The notes below the pieces were generated by a model. That model was given only the letters and a program-made list of their open reading frames with translations. It did no database searches and was not told the DNA's origin. From NCBI GenBank assembly GCA_012521895.1, contig JAAYLK010000043.1, forward strand, positions 1 through 33,034: 33,034 nt of DNA, written 5' to 3'. A program made the translations under genes and the position numbers. Each line of letters opens with the position of its first letter. Position 1 is the first letter of the stretch. This DNA is from Clostridiales bacterium (GTDB lineage: Bacteria; Bacillota; Clostridia; Christensenellales; Aristaeellaceae). This document shows positions 1-8,395 of this stretch, piece by piece.

Positions 1-119
1 ACGTAGTAGCGACGGATCATGGGCACCACCACATAGCCGCCGCCAAAGGTGAAGGCGGAGATGAAGAGGTTGATGAAGAACAGCCAGGCAAGGTCCCGGG
101 CTTTGCCCATCTTCCTCAT
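1..119 (-). CDS. Chromate transporter family protein (5' part only)
   Basis: Only the first 39 codons lie in the window; the gene continues past the left edge. The translation begins MRKMGKARDLAWLFF and contains FTFGGGYVVVPMI, the glycine-rich first-helix signature of the CHR (chromate ion transporter, ChrA) family. In Firmicutes these are usually short single-domain proteins encoded in pairs, so a partner may lie further left. The ATG overlaps the TGA of the upstream MATE gene as ATGA (116-119), which predicts translational coupling, and GGAAGGGG lies about 8 bases before it. The family moves chromate or sulfate-like oxyanions across the cytoplasmic membrane, but the substrate cannot be fixed from this fragment. 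Confidence 0.8.
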   Translation of the reverse strand, partial: MRKMGKARDLAWLFFINLFISAFTFGGGYVVVPMIRRYY

Positions 120-1462
120 GACGGCGCCCCTTCCTTGACAAGCGCGGGCTGGAAGTTTTGGGAGCGCAGGCGCAGCATGATCAGCAGGGTGATGACCGCG
201 GTGACGGCCTCGCTGATGGGATGGGCAAACCAAATGACATGGCTGCCAAGAAGCCCGGGCAGCACAAACAGCAGCAGGGGCGGCAGCGCCAGGCTGCGCA
301 GCAGGGAGGTGTACAGCGCCTTGCCCGCAAAGCCGGTGGACTGCCAGTAGATGATGAGCAAGATGTTGAAGCCCGACAGGAACATGCCGCTGAAATAGGC
401 GCGGGACTGGGTGGCGGCAAAGCTGATGAGCGCCGGGTCATCGCCGGTAAACAGGCTGAAAAAGCCGCCGGAAAAGAGGATGATGAGCAGGGAGAGGAGG
501 ATGCCCAGCGACAAAACCGCGGTGATGGAATATTGTTTGAGCGCCTGCAAGCGTGCCCGGTCCCCCGCGCCAAACAGGTAGGCAAAGGCCGGCTGCAGGC
601 CTTCTGCAAGCCCCAGGAAGACGGTCAGCATGAGCAGCATCAGATAGCCGATGAGCAGGTAGGCGGCCAGGCCCACCTCGCCGTAGCCCTCCCGCAGGAT
701 GGCCAGGTTATAAAACAGGGTGATGAGGCCGATGGTGAACTCCAGGATGAAGCCCGGGAAGCCCAGCACCAGCATCTGCCCCGCTTCCTTCAACTTCAGC
801 CGGGCGCGGCAGAAATACAAATGGCCTTTGCGGGTGAAAAAACGCGGCAGCAGAATCAGCACGCTGACCACCGGCCCCAAGCCGGTTGCCAGGGCCGCCC
901 CCTTGATGCCCATGTCCAGGGGATACATGAACACATAATCCAGCACGATGTTGGTAAGCGCGCCCAGGGTCATGGCCGCCATGGCCAGGCGGGGCTTGCC
1001 GTCGCCGCGCATGAGGCCGCCCAGGAGAAAGCTGAAGACCAGCACCGGCGAAAACAGCAGGATCAATCGCAGGTAGTCCACCGCCATCAGCAGGATTTCC
1101 GGCGTAGCGCCCAGCAATCGCGCGAGCGGCGCGGTGAAAAACTGCCCGACAGCCAGGGTCACAAGCCCCAGGAGGGAGGCCATCATAAGCGACGACATCA
1201 TCAGGCGCCTGGCCGCTTCAGGCTTGCCCCGCCCCAGGCTGCGGCCAATCAGGATGCTGGCGCCCCCGGTCAAGGCCAGGGACAGGGCAATCAGCACCTC
1301 AATCACCGGCACGGCGATGGCCACCGCCGCCAGCGCGTCCCGGCCCAGGCGGTTGCCGATGAACATGCCATCGACAATGAAGTACATGGAGTTAAACACC
1401 AGGCCCAGCATCTGCGGGATGGCGTAGGTTTTAAAGATTCGGGATGGCCTGCTGTCCAGCAT
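116..1462 (-). CDS. MATE family multidrug/toxin efflux transporter
   Basis: This is a 448-residue, strongly hydrophobic protein with about twelve membrane helices in two homologous halves. It matches the length and pattern of MATE (NorM/DinF-type) cation-coupled exporters, including the N-terminal FKTYAIPQMLGLVFNSMYFI helix with its VDGMFIG continuation. MATE proteins extrude drugs or metabolites using Na+ or H+ gradients. The frame is open from a TTG at 1483, but I place the start at the ATG at 1462 because AAGGGGGAAG sits directly before it at the right spacing. The gene is transcribed leftwards from its own promoter (1562-1590) and overlaps the chromate-transporter gene by four bases. The substrate is unknown. 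Confidence 0.9.
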   Translation of the reverse strand: MLDSRPSRIFKTYAIPQMLGLVFNSMYFIVDGMFIGNRLGRDALAAVAIAVPVIEVLIALSLALTGGASILIGRSLGRGKPEAARRLMMSSLMMASLLGLVTLAVGQFFTAPLARLLGATPEILLMAVDYLRLILLFSPVLVFSFLLGGLMRGDGKPRLAMAAMTLGALTNIVLDYVFMYPLDMGIKGAALATGLGPVVSVLILLPRFFTRKGHLYFCRARLKLKEAGQMLVLGFPGFILEFTIGLITLFYNLAILREGYGEVGLAAYLLIGYLMLLMLTVFLGLAEGLQPAFAYLFGAGDRARLQALKQYSITAVLSLGILLSLLIILFSGGFFSLFTGDDPALISFAATQSRAYFSGMFLSGFNILLIIYWQSTGFAGKALYTSLLRSLALPPLLLFVLPGLLGSHVIWFAHPISEAVTAVITLLIMLRLRSQNFQPALVKEGAPS

Positions 1463-1561
1463 GCGGTGTTCTTCCCCCTTCAAAATAAAAAAGCCCTTGG
1501 CTTCATCCCTTCAATGGCCTAACGGAATGAAACAAGAACTGTGCCCGGCGGCAACACAACC

Positions 1562-1590
1562 AGTATAAGCGATTTTGCCGGGGAAGGCAA
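1562..1590 (-). promoter_or_regulatory. Predicted sigma-A promoter of the MATE gene
   Basis: On the minus strand TTGCCT (1585-1590), a 17-base spacer and TATACT (1562-1567) give a good sigma-A type match: 4/6 for the -35 and 5/6 for the -10. It would give a leader of roughly 90 bases before the ATG at 1462. Confidence 0.55.
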
Positions 1591-1663
1591 ATCCTCCGCG
1601 CAATAAATCACGCACCCGCCTCCAGCAGCGCGCACGGCGGAGCGGCTGGCATGGAACCCAAAG

Positions 1664-1683
1664 AAAAAATCGTTTTTTCTATT
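1664..1683. repeat. Operator-like repeat, distal copy
   Basis: This is a 20-base A-tract/TCG/T-tract element ending in CTATT. It matches the copy at 1817-1836 at 16 of 20 positions. The mismatches fall at the edge and in the core, where TCG here is CGA there. Read on the opposite strand this copy gives AAAAAACGATTTTTT, which contains the 14-base core of the other copy. A near-palindrome with central CG is the usual form of LacI-family operators, so it may bind the LacI protein encoded at the operon end; this is inference. Confidence 0.4.
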
Positions 1684-1816
1684 TTCATGTGCAATCGGGC
1701 GGAAAAACATCCAATCAGCGGAATATTTTGTAAATTATTTAGCAGAAACCGGCTTTCATCAGCCATTCATGGCCATTTCGGGCGAAGAAAGGCGTCTTGC
1801 GGACATCTTTGGAAAA

Positions 1817-1836
1817 TAAAAACGATTTTTTCTATT
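1817..1836. repeat. Operator-like repeat, promoter-proximal copy
   Basis: This is the second copy of the A-tract/CGA/T-tract element. It abuts and slightly overlaps the -35 box of the predicted operon promoter (1835-1840), where a bound repressor would block RNA polymerase. Its partner lies 153 bases upstream, a spacing that could allow looping. Assignment to the LacI regulator is inferred from position and form only. Confidence 0.45.
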
Positions 1837-1863
1837 GCGTTCCGCGGACACGCATGCTATTAT
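1835..1863 (+). promoter_or_regulatory. Predicted promoter of the glucan-utilisation operon
   Basis: TTGCGT (1835-1840), a 17-base spacer and TATTAT (1858-1863) form a sigma-A-like promoter with a weak -35 (3/6) and a good -10 (5/6). The spacer contains the palindrome TCCGCGGA (1841-1848), a further possible operator half. The weak -35 suits a regulated promoter. Transcription would start near 1870, about 45 bases before the first gene. Confidence 0.55.
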
Positions 1864-1915
1864 CCAGGTAATCTGACCCATAAACGACAAGTAAACAACA
1901 AGGAGGAACTCTCAC

Positions 1916-3556
1916 ATGCGGGGAACCAAACGCTGGATTGGCCTGTTGGTGGCCATCGTGATGACCCTGGGCCTGCTGCCTGCCCTGGCGGCGGACGCAA
2001 CACCCTACTACAAAACCCTGGACCCCAATGTCAACGGTTCACTGGACATCATGGTCTGGTCCGGCGACAGCATCTACCATGAAGACCTGGGCAAGAAAGA
2101 CTGGAAGCCCGAGGACATCACCTCCCAGAACGTGGCCGCCGTCTACGCCATGGCCAAGGCCTTCAACGCGATGTATCCCAATGTCAAGGTGAACCTGTGG
2201 GCCAAGATTGACGACCCGCACGGCAACAACACCTCCTGGCAGCAGGAAATGGAAAACTTCAAGGCCGAGCACGGCAAATACCCGGACATCTACGCCTCCA
2301 CCGACCTGGTGGGCGATGTCACCAAGGGCCTGGTGGCCGACCTGTCCGCCTTCCAGAATGACCCCCTCTACCAGACCTTCAACCCCGCCATCATGAACAT
2401 GATGAACTACTATGGTTTCCAGGGTGGCCTGCCGCAGTTCATGCAGCCCTGGGGCGTCTGGGTCAACAAGGAACTGGCCGAGAACAACAACATCGACGTG
2501 CCCGACCCGGACTGGGACATCGACGACTACACCGCGATTGCCACCGCCGGCGACAACAAGACCTTCTGGGGCGCCATGGACACCCCCTTGTCCTTCATCA
2601 TGACCGGCAGCGATGACATGGCCTATTCCATGAGCCACTACAAAGGCGAAGGCGACCGCGTGAACCTGGCCAGCGAACAGGTGGCCAACCTCCTGGCTTA
2701 CCTGCCCCAGTGGGCCGCCAGCGCCGTCTGGCCGCAAAACGGCCTGGGCAATGTGCCCACGGAAATCATGGATGACGGCTGGTGGTGGGGCTTCCGCTTC
2801 TTCTGCCGCAACTACGTCCTGACCCTGGACGGCGATCCCTGGATGCTGGCTGCCGCCACCGGCGGCAAGGACGAGGCGGGCAACTGGGTGGTCAACGCCG
2901 TTGAAAGCGCCGACTGGGACATCTATCCCCGCCCCGCCACCCCCTACCGCGGCAACACCGTGGGCCTTGTGATTGACCCCATGGCCGTGCACAACTACGC
3001 CATGGACGACAACAACCCCGCCTGGAGCGAGGAAGAGCTGGCCAAATTCTCCCTGGCCTATGCCTTTAGCTCCTTCTGGGCCGGCTCAACCGAGGCCATG
3101 CAGGCCCGCGCCGACCAGCAGTTCTCCAACGCCGGCGCCCTGCGCAGCGCCTTGAACGACTCCTTCCCCCTGGTGACGGGCGACGCCTTCCAGACGCAGA
3201 TGGACATCTGGTATGCCACCCCCAGCCACCAGCGCTATGCCGACAAGGACAAGATGCCCGGCTTCCAGTACGTGCTGGAGCTGTGGGAGAAGGGCGAGAT
3301 GTGGGACATCTCCGACAAGACCTATCCCTTCTACGTCCAGGTGGATGGCACCCAGACCGCCAACCTCTATGAGTGGCTCAACATCGCCAACGCCGAAGTG
3401 GCGGGCGCGGGCACCACGGACGCCAACTGGCTGGACACCGTCAAGTCCAAGCTGGCCGACTGGAACCGCAATGTCAACAACCGCTTTGTGCAGGCTGAGA
3501 CCGAGCTGAAGAACGGCCTGACGCGCTACTACGGCTTCACCGACGCGGACTTCTAA
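1916..3556 (+). CDS. Secreted sugar ABC transporter solute-binding protein
   Basis: This 546-residue protein has a signal peptide (residues 1-25, cleavage after PALA) followed by a family 1 extracellular solute-binding fold (SBP_bac_1). The fold is recognisable from the early beta strand LDIMVWSG, the AKAFNAMYPNVKVNL helix-strand and the D-(I/V)-Y-A segment after a proline. It is rich in Trp, Tyr and Asp, as expected of an oligosaccharide binder. The ATG follows AAGGAGG by nine bases. It is the first and probably most highly expressed gene of the operon. There is no lipobox cysteine, which is unusual for a Gram-positive binding protein. The partner permeases are most likely the pairs downstream. 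A beta-glucan oligosaccharide ligand is inferred from the GH16 and phosphorylase genes. Confidence 0.88.
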   Translation: MRGTKRWIGLLVAIVMTLGLLPALAADATPYYKTLDPNVNGSLDIMVWSGDSIYHEDLGKKDWKPEDITSQNVAAVYAMAKAFNAMYPNVKVNLWAKIDDPHGNNTSWQQEMENFKAEHGKYPDIYASTDLVGDVTKGLVADLSAFQNDPLYQTFNPAIMNMMNYYGFQGGLPQFMQPWGVWVNKELAENNNIDVPDPDWDIDDYTAIATAGDNKTFWGAMDTPLSFIMTGSDDMAYSMSHYKGEGDRVNLASEQVANLLAYLPQWAASAVWPQNGLGNVPTEIMDDGWWWGFRFFCRNYVLTLDGDPWMLAAATGGKDEAGNWVVNAVESADWDIYPRPATPYRGNTVGLVIDPMAVHNYAMDDNNPAWSEEELAKFSLAYAFSSFWAGSTEAMQARADQQFSNAGALRSALNDSFPLVTGDAFQTQMDIWYATPSHQRYADKDKMPGFQYVLELWEKGEMWDISDKTYPFYVQVDGTQTANLYEWLNIANAEVAGAGTTDANWLDTVKSKLADWNRNVNNRFVQAETELKNGLTRYYGFTDADF

Positions 3557-3580
3557 GCAACAAAACAAGCCAAACCTTGA

Positions 3581-3610
3581 GGGCGCGGCGGGGATGGCCC
3601 TGCCGCGCCC
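3581..3610 (+). other. Strong intercistronic hairpin
   Basis: A 13-bp stem with one G-U pair (3581-3593 with 3598-3610) and a four-base loop lies between the first binding-protein gene and the next gene. No T-run follows, so it is not a standard terminator. Such hairpins after the binding-protein gene of sugar ABC operons often protect the upstream message from 3' decay and lower expression of distal genes. That role is inferred here. Confidence 0.65.
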
Positions 3611-3642
3611 CATCTTTAAAGGACAAAGGAAGGGATGTGCCC

Positions 3643-6549
3643 ATGAAGAAGGCCCTGCTATGGCTGATCGTCATCGCCCTCATAGCGGGCGCCTTTTTTC
3701 TGTGGCCCAAGGCCGCCGCACCCGTCCCGGCGCGGCCGGAGGCGAGCAAGGTGCAAGCCGCCGCCGGCTTGCTGCAATCCTCCCTCACCTTGCGGGAAAC
3801 CTTCTATGCCGACCTGGACATCCCGGACGCCGCCGGCGCGCACACGGCTAGCGCCCAGCCTAACAGCACGGAGGCGCTCAACTACCGCGACAGCGCCCGC
3901 TACCTGCTAAGCGTGCCGGAAGCAGGCTGGTACAGCCTGACGCTGGCCTACCAGCCCCGCAGCCAGACGCTGTCGGACTTCATCATCGCCCTCACCATCA
4001 ACGGCCAGGCGGCCTATTCCGAGATGAACAACCTGCTGCTGCCCCTGTACTGGCGGGATGAGACCAAGGATTTTCCGCTGGACAGCTACGGCGACCAGAG
4101 CGTGCCCGCGCAAATCCGGATGGATGGCATAAGGAAGGAAGCCCTCAAAGGCAGCCTGCGCAGCACGGCCGGTCCCCTGCGCTTTCCGCTTCAGGCCGGG
4201 GAGAACCTGGTAGAAATCACCAACATCTCAAACGACGGCCTGTGGCTGGGCGAGCTGACCGCGCAAACGCTTCAGGAAACGCCGCGCTACGCGGACTATT
4301 CCCAGCGGCACATGGGGCAGAAGGAAGGCGGTCTGATCGCGGTCAACGCGATTGACTACACCGAAAAAAACTCCTCCCAAGTGCTGCTGCTGTCGGAAGA
4401 GAACCCGGCCATGCACCCCCAGGACCCGACCAGCAAGCTGCTGAACATCCTGCAGTTCACCCAGCCGGGCAGCCAGGCCGTCTTCCGGGTGGAAGCGCCG
4501 GAGGACGGGCTGTACAGCCTGCGCCTGCGGATGAAGAACAGGCGGCAGGACCTCAACGCCTACATCGGGCTGTCCATTGACGGCGAGCTGCCCTTTCTGG
4601 AGGCCGCCGCCTACGCCCTGCCCGACACCGGGGAAGCCTGGGTGAACCACACCCTGGCCGGACCGGACGGCACGCCCTACCGGTTTTATTTATCCAAGGG
4701 CAGCCACAGCCTGGGACTGAGCCTTGAGATGGAGCCCCTGATGCGCACTTGGCGCCTGGCCAGGTTATTAAGCGAACACATCACCCGCCTGGCGCTGGAC
4801 ATCACCAAGGTGGCGGGGCCGGAGGCCGACCGCCAGCGCACCTGGCGCATGACCCGCGTGATGCCCGAGATCCCGGACTACCTGGCTGCCTATCAGACCC
4901 TGATGGACGAGATGCGCTATGAAAGCTACCAGCATGTCTCCGCGGAGTCCGCGGCCCTGCTGGCCGACCTGGACCGCGCGGGCCAGTTTTTGGACCAGGT
5001 GGCCGAGTATCCGGACGAGATCGCCCTGTACCTGGAGAGCCTGACCGGGCGGGACAACTCCATGCTCTCGGCGCTGACCACCTTTGCCTCGGCTCTGAGC
5101 CAGAACGAGCTGAGCCTGGACATGCTCTACCTGGGGCAGGGGGACATCCCGCCCGCGGACGCGGGGCTCATCCGCAAGCTGTCAAACGGCATCGCAAGGC
5201 TGAACGCCTCCTTTTCAAACCGCAAGTACCGCCCCGCCGGCATCCCGGAAGGCACCCTGGACATCTGGGTCAACCGGGCGCTGACGCATGTGGACGTGCT
5301 GCAAAAGATGGCGGACACCGAGTTTACCAAGAAGACCGGCATCCCGGTCAAGGTGTCCGCGATGCCCGACGCCGGCAAGCTCACCCTGTCCGCAGCCGCG
5401 GGCAGCGCGCCGGATGTGGCGATGGGCCTGCTGTCCTACATGCCCTTTGACCTGGCCAGCCGCGGCGCCCTCTATGACCTGACACAGTTTGAGGATTTCT
5501 GGCAGGTGGCCGGCCGCTTCGCCCCGGGCGCCATGGTGCCCTATCTGTTCAACGACGGCGTATACGCCATGCCCGAGACCATGGATTTCAACGCCCTGGT
5601 CTATCGCCGGGACATTTTTGAGGGCCTGGGCTTTGCGGTGCCCGACACCTGGGACGAGGTAATAGGCCTGCTGCCGCAGTTGCAGCGCTACGGGATGAAC
5701 TTCTACCACAACATCGCCACCGGCGTGGGCTACAAGTGGTTTTACCAGACCACGCCCTTCATCTACCAGCACGGCGGCAGCCTGTACCAGAGCGACGGCC
5801 TGCGCACCGCCATTGACCAGCCCGAGGCGGTCGCGGGCATCCAGGCGCTGGGCAACCTGTTTTTGGCCTATTCCCTGGACCGCCAGGTCAATTCCTTCTT
5901 CAACTCCTTCCGCTACTCGGTGCTGCCCATTGGCATCATGGACGCCACGGAATACATCCTTCTTAAAAACGGCGCGCCGGAGTTGCAGGGCCGCTGGGCG
6001 CTGGCCCCCTACCCGGGCACCGTGGATGAACACGGCGACATCCAGCGCTGGTATGTCTCCAACGGCCAGGGCGCCCTGATTTTCGGCGATACCGACATGG
6101 CCGAAGAATCCTGGGAATTCCTCAAGTGGTGGACCCAGGCGGACACCCAGGTACGCTACGGCCACACCCTGACCTCCACCTACGGCGACGCCTTCCTCTG
6201 GCTGTCGGCCAATTTGACCGCCCTCAAGGACGCGCCCATTGACCGCTCGGACAAGGATGTCATCCTGGGGATGGCGCCCTGGCTGCGGGACGTGCCGCGC
6301 TCTCCCGGGCAGTACATGGTGGAGCGCTCCATCTCCGACATCTGGAACAACATGATTGCCCGCGGCGTCTCCGCCCAGGTGGCGGCGGATGAGAAGGTGA
6401 TCGCCGTCAACCGCGAAATCCGCAAGAAGCTGCAGGAGCTTGGCTTCATGGATCAGGAAGGCAATTTAGTGAAGCCCTATGTGGTGCGGGACGTGGACTG
6501 GATCGCGGCGCAGATTGCCCAGCACAAGGAGGCCGGCCATGACGACTAA
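3643..6549 (+). CDS. Giant membrane-anchored fusion: carbohydrate-binding-like domains plus solute-binding domain
   Basis: This 968-residue protein starts with a hydrophobic segment (about residues 5-22, [15 protein letters not shown]) that may be a signal peptide or an uncleaved anchor. Two beta-rich modules follow, each with a phrase of the type [15 protein letters not shown] or [16 protein letters not shown] (about 60-215 and 255-375), which resemble CBM35/CBM6-like domains. A helical linker (about 375-535) leads to a complete family 1 solute-binding domain (about 540-930) beginning GTLDIWVN and containing WEFLKWWTQ. Family 1 binding proteins are usually about 400-550 residues, so the N-terminal half is an addition. 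The frame is open further upstream, but GGAAGGGA before the ATG at 3643 supports this start. The likely role is to hold long glucan chains at the cell surface and present them to the permeases; the role is inferred, the architecture is seen. Confidence 0.82.
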   Translation: MKKALLWLIVIALIAGAFFLWPKAAAPVPARPEASKVQAAAGLLQSSLTLRETFYADLDIPDAAGAHTASAQPNSTEALNYRDSARYLLSVPEAGWYSLTLAYQPRSQTLSDFIIALTINGQAAYSEMNNLLLPLYWRDETKDFPLDSYGDQSVPAQIRMDGIRKEALKGSLRSTAGPLRFPLQAGENLVEITNISNDGLWLGELTAQTLQETPRYADYSQRHMGQKEGGLIAVNAIDYTEKNSSQVLLLSEENPAMHPQDPTSKLLNILQFTQPGSQAVFRVEAPEDGLYSLRLRMKNRRQDLNAYIGLSIDGELPFLEAAAYALPDTGEAWVNHTLAGPDGTPYRFYLSKGSHSLGLSLEMEPLMRTWRLARLLSEHITRLALDITKVAGPEADRQRTWRMTRVMPEIPDYLAAYQTLMDEMRYESYQHVSAESAALLADLDRAGQFLDQVAEYPDEIALYLESLTGRDNSMLSALTTFASALSQNELSLDMLYLGQGDIPPADAGLIRKLSNGIARLNASFSNRKYRPAGIPEGTLDIWVNRALTHVDVLQKMADTEFTKKTGIPVKVSAMPDAGKLTLSAAAGSAPDVAMGLLSYMPFDLASRGALYDLTQFEDFWQVAGRFAPGAMVPYLFNDGVYAMPETMDFNALVYRRDIFEGLGFAVPDTWDEVIGLLPQLQRYGMNFYHNIATGVGYKWFYQTTPFIYQHGGSLYQSDGLRTAIDQPEAVAGIQALGNLFLAYSLDRQVNSFFNSFRYSVLPIGIMDATEYILLKNGAPELQGRWALAPYPGTVDEHGDIQRWYVSNGQGALIFGDTDMAEESWEFLKWWTQADTQVRYGHTLTSTYGDAFLWLSANLTALKDAPIDRSDKDVILGMAPWLRDVPRSPGQYMVERSISDIWNNMIARGVSAQVAADEKVIAVNREIRKKLQELGFMDQEGNLVKPYVVRDVDWIAAQIAQHKEAGHDD

Positions 6550-7480
6550 GCCACACCGCCTGTCAAAGCGCGAAGAGAAGGCCCGCCTCAAACGGGACGC
6601 CGGCGCCTACGCCCTGCTGGTGCCCTATGCCCTGCCCTTCATCCTGTTCATCCTGATGCCGGTTGTGATGGCGATGGGCCTGTCCTTCACCTATTTTGAT
6701 GTCATCAACCCACCCAGCTTCACCGGCTTCCTCAACTACATCACCCTGTTCACCCAGGACACAGTCTTTTTGAAGAACGTCCTGCCCAACACCTTCCTCT
6801 ATGCCCTGGTGGTGGGCCCGGGCGGCTATGTGCTGTCCTTCCTGATCGCCTGGATGCTGACACAATTGCCCAAGGGCCCGCGCACCGTGCTGGCCCTGGC
6901 GGTGTACACTCCCTCCATGCTGGGCTCGGTCTTTATCGGCGTGGTCTGGCGCGCCATCTTCTCCGGCGACCAGCGCGGCATTGTTAACTACCTGCTGATG
7001 GAGCTGGGCGTGATTGACCAGCCGCTGCAATTTTTATTAACCCCCAACCACTTCATGGGCATCATGATCCTGGTGTCCCTCTGGTCGGCCATGGGCATCG
7101 GCTTTCTGGCGATGATTTCGGGCATCCTCAACATCAACCAGGAGCTGTACGAGGCCGCCTATGTCGACGGCATGCGCAACCGCTTCCAGGAAATCATCTA
7201 CATCACCGTGCCCTCGATGAAGCCTCAGATGCTGTTTGGCGCGGTGATGGCCATCGTCAACGCCTTCAACATGGGCTGGATTGGCGTCACCCTGTCCGGC
7301 GCCAACCCGACGCCGGAATACTCCGGCCAGCTCATCACCAACCACATCGACGACTTTGGCTTCATCCGCTATGAGATGGGCTACGCGGCGGCGCTGTCGG
7401 TGGTGCTGCTGATGGTGGTCTACCTGTTCAACCGCCTGGCCCACCGCTTCTTTGGGGAACGCGAGGAGGTGGAATCATGA
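6539..7480 (+). CDS. Sugar ABC transporter permease, pair 1, LplB/MalF type
   Basis: This 313-residue protein has six predicted membrane helices and the cytoplasmic EAA loop ([12 protein letters not shown]...ITVPSMKP, from about residue 204) that contacts the ATPase. The helix [21 protein letters not shown] and the phrase [11 protein letters not shown] are typical of the first permease of carbohydrate ABC importers. The start is set by AAGGAGG at 6526-6532 before the ATG, giving an 11-base overlap with the preceding gene; the longer open frame is not used. It should pair with the next gene to form the membrane channel. No ATPase gene accompanies it. Confidence 0.9.
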   Translation: MTTKPHRLSKREEKARLKRDAGAYALLVPYALPFILFILMPVVMAMGLSFTYFDVINPPSFTGFLNYITLFTQDTVFLKNVLPNTFLYALVVGPGGYVLSFLIAWMLTQLPKGPRTVLALAVYTPSMLGSVFIGVVWRAIFSGDQRGIVNYLLMELGVIDQPLQFLLTPNHFMGIMILVSLWSAMGIGFLAMISGILNINQELYEAAYVDGMRNRFQEIIYITVPSMKPQMLFGAVMAIVNAFNMGWIGVTLSGANPTPEYSGQLITNHIDDFGFIRYEMGYAAALSVVLLMVVYLFNRLAHRFFGEREEVES

Positions 7481-8382
7481 GCAAACAACTGACTAAGCCC
7501 AAAAAAGCCAAAAAAGGAGGCTACCAGGGCTCCCGCATCAACCCCACACGCTTCTCCCTGGGCCAGCTCAAGTTCTATTTCATCCTCATCCCCCTGGCGA
7601 TGTTCATGATCATCCCGGTGGTGATGATCATCAACCGGGCCTTCATGCCCCTGGGCGAGCTGTTCGCCTTCCCGCCCCGGGTGATTGTGAAGAACCCCAC
7701 CATCAACAACTTCCGCGACCTGCTGTCGCTGTCGGGCTCCACCGGCGTGCCGATGTCCCGCTACCTGCTCAACTCGGTTGTGATCACGCTGCTGACGGTG
7801 CTGATGAACCTGGTGATCTCGGTGACCGGCGCCTATGCCCTGAGCAAAAAGCGCTTCCGGGGCAAGGAGAAGCTGTTTGCCATCAACCAGCTGGCGCTGA
7901 TGTTTGTGCCCACCGCGGTGGCCGTGCCGCGCTACCTGGTCATCATGAACTCCGGCATGTTCAACACCTTCTGGGCGCAGATCATGCCGCTGTTGGCCAT
8001 GCCCGTGGTGTTGTTTCTGGTGAAGCAGTTTGTGGACCAGATCCCAGACGCCCTGATCGAGGCCGCGGTGGTGGACGGCGCCAATGATTTGACCATCATC
8101 CGCCGCATCATCATCCCCCTGACACGCCCGGCCCTGGCCACCGCGGTGGTATTGACCTTCCAGGCGGTCTGGGGCTCGGTGGAGGCCTCCAACAACTTCA
8201 TCACCGATGACACGCTGCGCACCCTGGCCTTCTACCTTAACTCCATCTCCACCAACAACGCGGTGGCGGGCGCGGGCATGGTGGCCGCGGCCTCTGTCAT
8301 CCTGTTTTTGCCCAATTTGATTATCTTTATCGTGATGCAGTCCCAGGTGATGAACACCATGAGCCATTCGGGCATCAAATGA
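7477..8382 (+). CDS. Sugar ABC transporter permease, pair 1, YtcP/MalG type
   Basis: This 301-residue permease has six membrane helices and a canonical EAA loop ([24 protein letters not shown], from about residue 194), as in the second permease of carbohydrate importers (MalG/YtcP class). The N-terminus carries a lysine-rich cytoplasmic tail ([13 protein letters not shown]). Its ATG overlaps the previous stop as ATGA, behind GAGGAGGTGG, so the two subunits are translationally coupled and probably made in equal amounts. It is followed after 13 bases by the NHL/TPR/Yip1 gene. Confidence 0.9.
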   Translation: MSKQLTKPKKAKKGGYQGSRINPTRFSLGQLKFYFILIPLAMFMIIPVVMIINRAFMPLGELFAFPPRVIVKNPTINNFRDLLSLSGSTGVPMSRYLLNSVVITLLTVLMNLVISVTGAYALSKKRFRGKEKLFAINQLALMFVPTAVAVPRYLVIMNSGMFNTFWAQIMPLLAMPVVLFLVKQFVDQIPDALIEAAVVDGANDLTIIRRIIIPLTRPALATAVVLTFQAVWGSVEASNNFITDDTLRTLAFYLNSISTNNAVAGAGMVAAASVILFLPNLIIFIVMQSQVMNTMSHSGIK

Positions 8383-8395
8383 AAGGAGGCCGCGC

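Larger units (their letters stand above)
1463..1915. other. Intergenic divergent promoter region
   Basis: This 453-base gap separates the divergent MATE gene and the glucan operon. It is much richer in A and T than the genes around it. It holds a minus-strand promoter for MATE, two operator-like A-tract/T-tract repeats, a plus-strand promoter for the operon and the AAGGAGG ribosome site of the first binding protein. A small 5-bp hairpin (1491-1503) followed on the minus strand by a T-rich run sits just before the MATE ribosome site. I recognise no known riboswitch or coding sequence here. Confidence 0.7.

Noticed and set aside
158-1522. Long plus-strand open frame opposite the MATE gene
   Set aside because: Its product is rich in Gln, His, Gly and Ala with no fold signs, as expected from the antisense of a GC-rich membrane-protein gene. 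The minus-strand frame is a clear transporter with a ribosome site.
2039-2992. 317-codon minus-strand open frame opposite the first binding-protein gene
   Set aside because: Composition is Val/Gly/His repeats typical of an antisense shadow. The plus strand encodes an intact exported binding protein.
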